From Monodelphis domestica (lineage: Eukaryota; Chordata; Mammalia; Didelphimorphia; Didelphidae): a stretch of DNA of 64,000 bases. Both the position numbers and the translations under genes were made by a program. Below are positions 55,420-64,000 of this stretch, one piece after another; position 1 is the stretch's first letter; every line of letters starts with the position of its first letter. Under the pieces are notes generated by a model that saw only the letters and a list, made by a program, of their open reading frames with translations, searched no databases and was not told the origin of the DNA. The stretch lies in contig NC_077235.1 of assembly GCF_027887165.1 (NCBI RefSeq), positions 54,006,882 to 54,070,881 of the forward strand, written 5' to 3'.

Positions 55420-57298
55420 TCATTGTTATTTATTTAAATGGAATCAGTAATTGTTTCTTTGATTTTTTCTTTGACCCACAAATTTTGAAGAATTAGATTA
55501 TTTACTTTCCAATTAGTTTTAAATCTGCCTTTCCATAAGCCCATATTGATCATGATTTTTATTGCATTATGGTCTGAAAATTGCATTTATTATTTTTGCT
55601 TTCCTTTTATTTTGCATTTGTTTGCAATGTTTTTATTCCCTAGTACATGGTCAATCTTTGTATATGTGCCATGTGCTGATGAAAAGAAGGTATATTCATT
55701 TTTATCCCTATTTATTTTTCTCCAGATATCTATTAGCTCTAATTTTTCCAACATTTCATTCATTCCCCTTACTTCTTTCTTATTTATTTTTTCATTAAAT
55801 TTATCTAGTTCAGATAGAGGAAGGTTAAGGTCCTCCACTAGTGTGGTTTTCCTATCTATTTCCTCCTTAAGCTCCTTAAGTTTCTCCCTTAGATATATGA
55901 ATGCTGTACCATTTGGTGCATATATGTTGAGTATTGATATTTCTTCATTATTTATACTGCCTTTCATCAAATTGTAATTACCTTCCTTATCTCTTTTAAT
56001 GAGATTTATTTTTGCTTTAGCTTTTTCTGATATCATAATTGCTACTCCTGCCTTAGTTGTCTCAGTTACAGCCCAGTAAATTCTGCTCCACCTCTTACCT
56101 TTACCCTGTGTATGTCTATATGCCTTGTGTTTCTTGTAGACAACATATGGTAGGATTCTGGTTTTTAATCCAGTCTGCTATCCACTTCCTTTTTATTGGT
56201 GAGTTCATCCCATTCACATTCACAGTTATAATTACTGTCTGCATTCCTCTCCATTTTGACTTCTTTCTTTGATTCTGCCTTTTCTTTTATCCCTCTTATG
56301 TTTCCCTCTAACTTTTTGCTTTTAGTCAGTCTCCCCCCTTTCCCCTTCCTAATGTTACTCCTCTTCCCAGCACTTCTCCTTTTATTGATTCCCCTCTTAC
56401 TATAGTGCCTTTTAATTGACCCCAACCTCTCCCTCCCTTGTATTGCTCCCCTTCCCACCAGTCCATTTATTACCCTTCTACTTCTCTATAGGGCATGGTA
56501 GAATTTTCTTCCCCAATGAATCTGATTGTTCTTCCCTCTATGAGTCAATTTAAATACATGTAAGATTTAAGTATTACCTGTCTCCAACCTCTTTCACCCT
56601 TCCATTGTATTGGTCTTCTCCCTCTCTCCCCCCGTGCATTTCTTTAGAAAATATAAATTTACCTCATTTTATCACTTTTCCCATTTCTTTTAGTATTGTC
56701 CTCTTTTTACCCCTAGTTTTTTGTATATTTTTGACATATCAACATATATAGTTTGTCACTGTACCCTCTAAGTATACTTCTTCTAGCTACCCTGATGAGT
56801 TAGCAATATATTTTTTCATAGGAATACAAATCATTTGAACCTATTGGGTCCCTTTAAAAAGTTTTGTGAGTGTGTGTGTGTGTTTACCTTTCTTAATTAA
56901 CTTTTGGTGATTCTCTTGAGTTCTGTGTATGGGCATCAAATTTTCTGTTTATGTCAAGTCTTTTCTTTAGGAATGTTTGGCAGTCTTCTATTTTATTAAA
57001 TGACCATACTTTCCCATTGGAAGAACCTAGTCAATTTTTCTGGGTAGTTGGTTCTTGGTTGTAGACCCAGTTCCCTTGCTTTCTGGAATATCATATTCTA
57101 AGCCTTCTTGTCCTTCAGTGTAGAAGTAGCCAGGCTCTGTGTTATCCTAGCTGTGCCTCCATGATATCTGAATTATTTCTTTTTAGCAGCTTGTAGCATG
57201 TTTTTCTTGGTCTGGTAGTCCTTGAACTTGGCTATAACATTCCTGGGTATTGTCAATTAAATGCAAGATGCAATCTGTGGATTCTTTCAATCTCATGA

Positions 57299-58450
57299 TG
57301 TGACAACTTACTGTAGTCCAGACTGCTAACTTGGGTTAGTGACTAATAGTTGTTGGATGCTTATAGGATATTGATCACTATAAGAACCTATTGTGAGTTG
57401 TGATATTTTTTCCTTTTTTTTCTTTTTTTCCTTCTTCCCAGAATTTTTTTCTTCATTTTCTTTTTATATTTTTAACTGACTCAGAAGTTATATTTTTAAT
57501 TTTAATTTCTTTGATTCCTTGATGTTTTTAATACTTGATTCATATGCCTTATGACTACTATGTATTCCTGTGTAATACCTACATGAATTCCTGTATAGTC
57601 CTTGGTTTGGGGGGGAATGTATTATTATTTTCCTCATGGGGGAATATGTTATTTTTGTGAACTTTGACTTGAATTTGAGCCAAATTTAGAACAAGAGACT
57701 ACCTCCTAGAATCTAGAAGGTGCCGTGAAGATGTCTGCAGAGATCACATGCTATACCAGAGGATCCAGAGTGAACTTTGAGATATGGCAGATTTGATCTT
57801 TGGGGTGGTTGAAATGCATTTTTTAGCTAAAAAAACCTTAAGCTGGGTCTATTTTTAGATCTAATACAAAAAGGTGCTAAGTACCTATGAAGGTCAGGCA
57901 ACTTGTGAGCTTGCAAGGGACAAGCTTAACAAAAGAGGTGTGAAGTTTTAGTCTACTCAGGTGTGAATTAAGAATGGTCAGTCCTTTGGAAAACGTCTAC
58001 TGTGATTGGTAGATGTGAAAATTTAGGGGAGGTGACATAGGAGAAAATTCTCTTTAAAAGGAGGCCAGATGGCCTCTGAAGGGGAAATGCAGCCTTGGAA
58101 GCTGAAGTGGAGCTTCTTGAGCTAAACTGGAGGGTCTCTCTGAACACTAGAGTTTTGCTTGGAAGGATCTTGTGGTGAGTGATTAAAGACTGACTGGTCT
58201 CTCTTAAGGCTTAAAGCCTAGGCTGGCCTAGGCTTTTCCCTACTATTCCCTCTTACTCTGTTTCTTTCCCTTTCCTTAATTCCTTTACTTGTATTAATTA
58301 AAATCTCCATAAAACCCAGCTGACTTGGGTATTTAATATTTGGGAATTTTCCCATGGCGACCACTTTATTTTTGATTTAACTCAAGACACTGTCTTGAAA
58401 CCACATTTTCGCAGTCACAGTTTAAGGCAACCACTCTTTTAACTGTTACA
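57299..58450 (+). mobile_element. LTR of an endogenous retrovirus (fossil)
   Basis: 1152 bp from TGTGAC to GTTACA. Related to the LTR at 49593-50988 over its distal half. It has L1 ORF1-side sequence on its left and an L1 3' UTR piece on its right, and no matching target duplication, so the flanks have been rearranged. No internal genes remain. Confidence 0.72.
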
Positions 58451-58615
58451 CCTACAATTCCACTTGGTTTTACATTTGACCTTGATCAAAACCTATTTCC
58501 ATATTATTGATGTTTGCACTAGGGTGACCATTTAAAGTCTATATCCCCAGCCATATCCTCACCAACCCATGTGATCATGCAGTTGTTTTTCTTCTGTGTT
58601 TATACTCCCACATTC
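58451..58615 (-). repeat. LINE-1 3' UTR fragment, minus strand
   Basis: 'cctacaattccacttggttt', 'gatcaaaacctatttccata' and 'gcagttgtttttcttctgtg' match the L1 3' UTR of the other copies in this window. It abuts the LTR directly. Confidence 0.82.
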
Positions 58616-58796
58616 AGAACTGCCTTGTGAATTGGGGGTACCCATAAACCATTCATTTCCATTCCCCAGAGCCAAAGCCTGCAGATGTTCTCCCAAGTGC
58701 CTAGAGAAGAGCACTCTTTTCTCTTTCAGTGACCTGTCCCATTATCTCCATGGCCCTAGGATACTCCTGTTGAGCCTTCAGAGTCCCCTTTCCTCT

Positions 58797-59093
58797 CCTA
58801 CCAGTTCTGACATTCTGTGTTCTAAAGATCCTCCAAACTCTGCTGTTCTCTGTTCCAAGGTCCCATCTAATGCCATCATTCTATATTTTAGTGTCCCTTC
58901 TACCTTTGACATTCTGTGTTCTAAGGTCCCTCCCAGTTCTGACATTCTCTTTTCTAAGGTTCCATCTAATGCTGACATTCATTGTTCTAATGTCTTTTCT
59001 ATCATTGATATTCTTTGTTCTATGGTTCCTTCCAGCTTTGAAATTCTCTGTTCTAAGGTTTCTTCTAGAGCGGTCATCCTGTAGTTCTATGAA
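58797..59093. repeat. 33-bp tandem repeat, nine diverged copies
   Basis: The unit is about 33 bp, for example 'ctttgacattctgtgttcta' followed by 'aggtccctcccag'. Because 33 is eleven codons, frames stay open on both strands as 11-residue repeats (ILCSKVPSSxD on plus; SELGGTLEHRM on minus). The unit resembles the common MIR-class SINE tail 'cagctctgacattctgtgat' with 'tctatga', and the last copy ends 'gtagttctatgaaa'. I read it as a small minisatellite, not a gene. Confidence 0.8.
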
Positions 59094-59999
59094 AGGGCAG
59101 GTGACATGTGTCTTCTAGAACACATGTAGTAATTCCCAGATCGTGGATCCACTGGGAGGACAAGAGGATACAGTGATGTCCCATCCAATTTCCCTTTGAC
59201 ATTTACTTCCAATGTTTCAGTATTTGTCAGGCCATATTTTGCCTGTGAAGGCTGATTCAGAATTAGCACAGGTAGGGGAGTCTGAGCTGAGATCATGGCC
59301 CTGAAGGGGAAACCAGGAAATGTAGACCACTCAGCAAATAACAAGCTGGGGAGACATACTTTTTGAAAAGGTTTAAATATTATTGTTTTCTGTTTTGGTG
59401 CCAAAGTGATAATGCCTGGAACAATGGGGCTGACATTTCTACCCAATCCCTCAGACTGTTCTCCACAGGGCCCTTCCAGGGGCTGCTCTGAGGCTGGCCT
59501 CAAATCCCAGGACCTAATGCTGTGCTGTTATTTTGAGACTGCCTTTCCAGGAACCAAAGTCATTTGGGTTCTTCCTAGGACACAACATTCCTAACAGATG
59601 GAGGCCTTCCAGGTAGCCTCAAGAACTGTCAGGCTCAGATGATGAGAGTGTTGCTTAGAGGGCTTTTCCTGCCTATGTGTCCACCAATTTGACAGGGACC
59701 TATGGGGGATGGTTCCCAGAGGTGGCTATGGTCAGCAGGAAGCCATAGAATTGGCCTAGGACTATGGCCTGTCAGAGGGTGAAGAATGACGAAAACTTGT
59801 GGTAACCATTTTCATGGGTTTGGATTTCTTTGTTTTTTTTTGTCTTCCCTTTGCCCCCTTCTTCACCACAAAGGGAGATGATGTCAAGTCAAAAGAACAT
59901 TGGTCTGCGAATCAGAGCCTAACTTCTAGCCTCACTTGGGGCCAGTGCCATGCCTGTTTTCTTCTTCTTTCAAAAGATACTAAAAACTAAAACAATAAG
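59094..59999. other. Gene-free stretch with an unassigned open frame
   Basis: The minus strand is open over 59087-59503 (RPASEQPLEGPCG...LNQPSQAKYGLTNTETL). No family recognised and no convincing splice sites. About 59880-59990 looks like a degraded MIR. The rest is unrecognised. Confidence 0.3.
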
Positions 60000-60140
60000 T
60001 TCCGAGGCAGAAGAATGATAAGGGCTAGGCAGTTGGAGTTAAATGACTTGCTAGGAAGTGTCTGAGATCAGCTTTGAATTCAGGACTTCTCATTTCCAGG
60101 CCTAGTGTTCTATCCACTGAGCCACCTAGTTGCCCCCATG
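60000..60140 (-). repeat. Diverged CORE-SINE, minus strand
   Basis: 'gttccgaggcagaagaatga', 'aatgacttgctaggaagtgt' and 'ctgagccacctagttgcccc'. Older than the other copies. Confidence 0.8.
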
Positions 60141-60229
60141 CTTTCTTTTTATTAGACCAATGATTTCATTAATTTAAAGAATTCTCGTGAAGAAATTCCC
60201 CATCAATCCTGATCCCCTATCACTATACT

Positions 60230-60378
60230 ATTTGTACTCTCCAAGGGTTACCTGGAACACTAAGGTGACTTGTTTATGAATTGCAAGCACCTAGTATTTG
60301 TCTGAGCCAAGACTGAAGCCCAAGTCCTCTTGACTTCAATATCAACTTTCTATCCATCAGGTAACCACATCTCTTAGG
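60230..60378 (-). repeat. MIR-like relic, minus strand
   Basis: 'caagggttacctggaacact', 'gccaagactgaagcccaagt' and 'ctttctatccatcaggtaac' resemble the reversed core of a MIR-class SINE. Confidence 0.45.
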
Positions 60379-60379
60379 T

Positions 60380-61686
60380 CTTTTCTTTTCCCCTCTTCCG
60401 GACACTGATGTCCTACTACCTACCCATTGTCCCTACCCACTGCCCTCCTATAGTAATGAACCCCATGCCTTAAAGGTGGGTAACACCTATTATGACTGCC
60501 TTTTAGACACTGGAGCTTCCAGGTCTGTATTAAAGAGTACACCTGATTTACATTGTTGTTCTGTTGGCTTAGAAAATGTAATGGGAGTGTCAGGAATACC
60601 CCCAAAGAGTTAAAACGCTTTCCCCTAGAATGGTGTCTGTGGGATGCCTAGAAATACAACATTCTTTCCTTTTGATGCCTGACTCCTCTTTAAATTTGCT
60701 GGGGAGGGACCTTCTATGCAAACTCAGAGCCACAATAACTTGCTCCCCAGATGATTCCTTATCATTAGAAGTACCTGAGGAATCTTTAAAATTACTCCCT
60801 GTACTTCTCTCAGAGAGTCAGGAGGGGGAAAGAGCATCCCATCTTTGTAATACCTGCAGATATACCGGAGTCTCTTTGGGCCATATCTTCTTCTGATGCA
60901 GGCTTACTTAAGTCGGCTGTTCCTGTGCAGATAAAAACTAAATCCAGCCCACCTTCTTCCATTTCACAGTATCCCCTCTCAAAAGACGCAATTGAGGGTA
61001 TTACTCCATTAATAAACTCATTAATTGACCAGGGAATAATAATCCCTTGTAAATATGAATGCAATTCACCCATCTTGTCTGTTAAAAAAATAAAAAGATA
61101 GAGGAAGTCATTTTACTGATTCTGTCCTAAATCGGATATATTCTTGTTTGGGGATAACTCCCAAATTCAGTTTTCCATATCATCCCCAGAGCTCAGGCCA
61201 AGTTGAAAGAATGAAAAAAGAACTTAAAACTATGATGGGCAAATTATGCACTGAGACACATTTTAAATGGCCTGAAACTCTCCCTCTTGCCCTATTTTAT
61301 CTTAGAAGCAGGCCTAGAGGAGATCTGCACATCTCACCAGTTGAGATGCTTTTTGGACATTCACCTATACAGGTTAAACCTGTCTCCCCTGCATTTATAT
61401 CACTATTAGGGGGAGATACTACTATTGCTTCTTATACACAGGAATTACAGCACAAACTGTGTGAACTCCATGAATCCGGAGCTGCAGTACAAGCCGGACC
61501 ACTATACTTTTCTCTTCATGACCTGAACCCAGGAGACAAGGTGTATATTAAGAATTTCCAGCATACTGGAGCAACTCAGCCTTCCTGGGAAGGGCCATTC
61601 CAAATATTGTTAACTACTCCAACATCTATAAAGATTGGAGAGAAAGATTCTTGCGTTCATTGCTCACATGTAAAGATATTATACAA
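60380..61686 (+). mobile_element. Class I (gammaretrovirus-like) endogenous retrovirus, pol remnant (fossil)
   Basis: Plus-strand parts in order: a protease-like region with the LLDTGASRSVL active-site signature, a short reverse-transcriptase-like part, and the C-terminal half of integrase ([58 protein letters not shown]). The order and the [11 protein letters not shown] motif match gammaretroviral pol. No gag, env or LTR is seen attached. It is broken, with several disruptions, and incomplete; the integrase part still reads well, so it is of moderate age. It ends where an L1 begins. Confidence 0.85.
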
Positions 61687-64000
61687 ACTATTTGATAGAA
61701 TAAGCAAAGAAGGAGTTCTACCAAATTCATTTCATGATACAAATATCATACTGATTCCAAAACCAGGCAGTACAAAAACAGAGAAAGAAAACTACAGACC
61801 AATCTCCTTAATGAACATAGAGGAAAAAATTTTAAATAGAATACTAGCAAAAAAAAAACCCAGCAAGTGATCATGAGGATTATTCGCTATGATCAGGTGG
61901 GGTTTATACCAGGAATGCAAGGATGTTTCATTATTAGGAAAACCATTCACATAATTGACCATATTAACAAGCAGACCAACAAAAATCACATGATTATCTC
62001 AATAGATGCAGAAAAAGTCTTTGACAAAATACAACACCCATTCCTATTGAAAACCCCAGAAATCATAGGAATAGAAAGTCCTTTCCTAAAAATAATAAAC
62101 AGTATATATCTAAAACCATCAACAAACATCATCTGCAATGGGGATAAACTAGAAGCCTTCCCAATAAGATCAGGAGTGAAACAAGGATGCCCATTATCAC
62201 CGCTATTATTTAACATTGTACTAGAAACACTAGCAGTAGCAATTAGAGAAGAAAAAGAATTTGAAGGTATTAAAATAGGCAATGAGGAGACCAAGCTATA
62301 ATTCTTGGCAGATGATATGATGATCTACTTAAAGAATCCTAGAGAATCAACCAAAAAGCTGATGGAAATAATCAACAACTTTAGCAAAGTTGCAGGATAC
62401 AAAATTAAACCCACCTAAATCATCAGCATTTCTATATATTTCCAACAAATACCAGCAGCAAGAATCAGAAAGAAAAATTCCATTTAAAATCACCCTAGAC
62501 ATTATAAAATACTTAGGAATCTATCTGCCGAGACAAACACAGGAACTATATGAACACAACTACAAAACACTTTCCATACAATTAATACTAGGTCTAAACA
62601 ATTGGAAAAACAATGATTTCTCATGGGTTGGATGAACTAATATAATAAATATTAATATAATAAAAATGACAATCCTACCCAAATTAACTTATTTATTTAG
62701 TGCTATACCTATCAAACTACCAAGAAACTTTTGTACTGAATTAGAAAAAAAACTATAACAAAGTTCATTTGGAAGAACAAAAGATCAAGAATAGCAAGGG
62801 TAATAATGAAAAAAATGTGAAGGAAGGTGACTTACCAGTACCAGATCTCAAACTGTACTATAAAGCAATGGTCATCAAAACAATATGGTACTGGCTAAGA
62901 GTCAGGAGGGAGGATCAATGGAATAGGCTTGGGGTAAATGACCTGAGCAAGTTAATGTTTGCTAAACGCAAAGACCTGAGCTTTTGGGACAAAAATCCAC
63001 TATATGACAAAACAGTATGACAGAGATTAGGTTTATATCAACATATTACACCCTACACGAAGATAAATTGAGTATGGGTGAATCACTTGAATATAAAGAA
63101 GGAAACTATAAGTAAATTAGGTGAATACAGAATATCATACTTGTCAGATATTTGGGAAAGGAAAGATTTTAAGAACAAATAAGAATTAGAAAGAAATATA
63201 AAATGTAAAAATAATAATTTTGATTACATTAAATTAAAAGGTTTTTGTACAAACAAAACCAATGCAACCAAAATTAGAAGGAATTAAACAAATTTGGGAA
63301 AAAATCTTTACAACAAAAACCTCTGACAAAGGTCTAATTACTCAAATTTATAAAGAACTAAACCAATTGTACAAAAAATCAAGCCATTCCCCCAATGATA
63401 AATGGGCAAGGGACATGAATAGACAATTTGCAGATAAGGAAATAAAAACTATCAATAACTACATGAAAAAGTGTTTTAAATCTCTTATAATTAACAAAAT
63501 GCAAATCAAAACAACTTTGAGGTATCACCTCATACCGAGCAGATTGGTTAACATGACAGCAAAGGAAAGTAATAAATGTTGGAGGGGATGTGGCAAAGTA
63601 GGGACATTAATTCATTGCTGGTGGAGTTGTGAACTGATCCAACCATTCTGGATGGCAATTTAGAACTATGCTCAAATGGGGCTAAAAGACTGCCTGCCCT
63701 TTGATCCAGCCCTAGCACTGCTGGGTTTGTACCCCAAAGAGATAATAGGGAAAAAGACTTGTACAAGAATATTCATAGCTGCACTCTTTGTGGTGGCCAA
63801 AAATTGGAAAATGAGGGGATGCCCTTCAATTGGGGAATGGCTGAACAAATTGTGGTATATGCTAGTGATGGAATACTATCATGCTCAAAGGAATAATAAA
63901 GTGGAGGAATTCCATGTGAACTGGAACGACCTCCAGGAATTGATGCAGAGTGAAAGGAACAGAACCAGGAGAACATTGTACACAGAGACGGATACACTGT
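61687..64000 (+). mobile_element. LINE-1, plus strand, 5'-truncated, running off the window
   Basis: Begins inside ORF2 ([40 protein letters not shown]) directly after the ERV integrase. Reverse transcriptase follows ([40 protein letters not shown]; the catalytic box reads LADDMMIY), then the C-terminal domain ([20 protein letters not shown]) and the region just before the ORF2 end. Several stops and shifts interrupt the frame. It is the only long L1 here on the plus strand; its 3' end lies outside. Confidence 0.93.

Larger units (their letters stand above)
45945..57298 (-). mobile_element. Older LINE-1, minus strand, interrupted by a full-length L1 and a short L1 end
   Basis: Two parts belong together: 45945-46113 and 54027-57298. 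The minus strand reads reverse transcriptase ([40 protein letters not shown]) at 54.0-54.4 kb, endonuclease (ISILNIYAPNGTA, YTKIDHVLG) at 55.6-56.0 kb, then ORF1-side sequence to 57.3 kb. ORFs are broken in several places. The upstream end is cut by the LTR at 57299, and the 3' end is missing beyond 45945. It must predate the L1 nested in it. Confidence 0.85.

Noticed and set aside
58596-59084. A 162-residue repeat protein with 11-residue units
   Set aside because: The repeats come from a 33-bp minisatellite of SINE-tail origin, and the opposite strand is open for the same reason. The upstream part is L1 3' UTR.
59087-59503. A 138-residue minus-strand frame as a gene
   Set aside because: No family match recognised, no convincing splice sites or promoter, and it overlaps repeat sequence at one end. 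It is noted only as unassigned.

Overview
The window looks like a marsupial genome segment. It is dense in a CORE-SINE of the Mar1/WSINE1 type (head 'gggcagctgggtggctcagt', tail 'accaatacacagtattgatt'). It also holds LINE-1 copies with short target-site duplications, MIR/L2 relics, RTE (BovB-type) LINE fragments, SINEs with a BovB-like tail, CR1/L3-like LINE pieces and LTR fossils. I cannot name the species from sequence alone. No tRNA, rRNA, CRISPR or bacterial feature is present.

Only two host genes are well supported. (1) 769-1932 (+): three exons of an ETS transcription factor of the ELF1/2/4 group, with intact splice sites, an open ETS domain and an unusually short tail. Earlier exons should lie upstream of the window. 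(2) 35830-37677 (-): a 615-codon uninterrupted reading frame homologous to NUFIP2 (the FMR1-interacting protein) over almost its whole length but strongly diverged. It has a consensus 5' UTR donor/acceptor pair, three CCAAT boxes plus a GC box upstream, and a plausible 3' end near 34255. It looks like an old retrocopy that gained a promoter and stayed open.

The most unusual object is a tandem array of about 21 kb (about 12.1-33.9 kb) between the two genes. Its roughly 105-115 bp monomer matches the 3' end of a MIR (THER1) SINE: 'gaggataaaatga', 'agtgcctggcacatagtagg', 'cctaataaatgctt', then a pyrimidine run ending 'ctcttttgtagagat'. A complete MIR at 12066-12320 lies at the left edge and runs directly into the first monomer, so it is the likely seed. 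From about 15.3 to 21-22 kb the monomers form a higher-order repeat of about 1.14 kb; the right half is less ordered. The array is old enough to have been hit by L1, several SINEs and a solo LTR.

Layout: 1-455 tetranucleotide repeat; 769-1932 ELF-like gene; 2.1-12 kb old repeats, a 258-bp pyrimidine tract, a SINE cluster and a 5'-truncated L1; 12.1-33.9 kb MIR-derived array; 34.2-38.1 kb NUFIP2-like gene; 38.2-45.9 kb SINE/MIR/CR1/RTE relics; 45.9-57.3 kb one L1 carrying a second, full-length L1 that itself carries a solo LTR; 57.3-58.45 kb another LTR; 58.8-59.1 kb a 33-bp repeat array; 60.4-61.7 kb a class I ERV pol remnant; 61.7-64.0 kb an L1 running off the window edge. Nothing indicates that the two genes act together.
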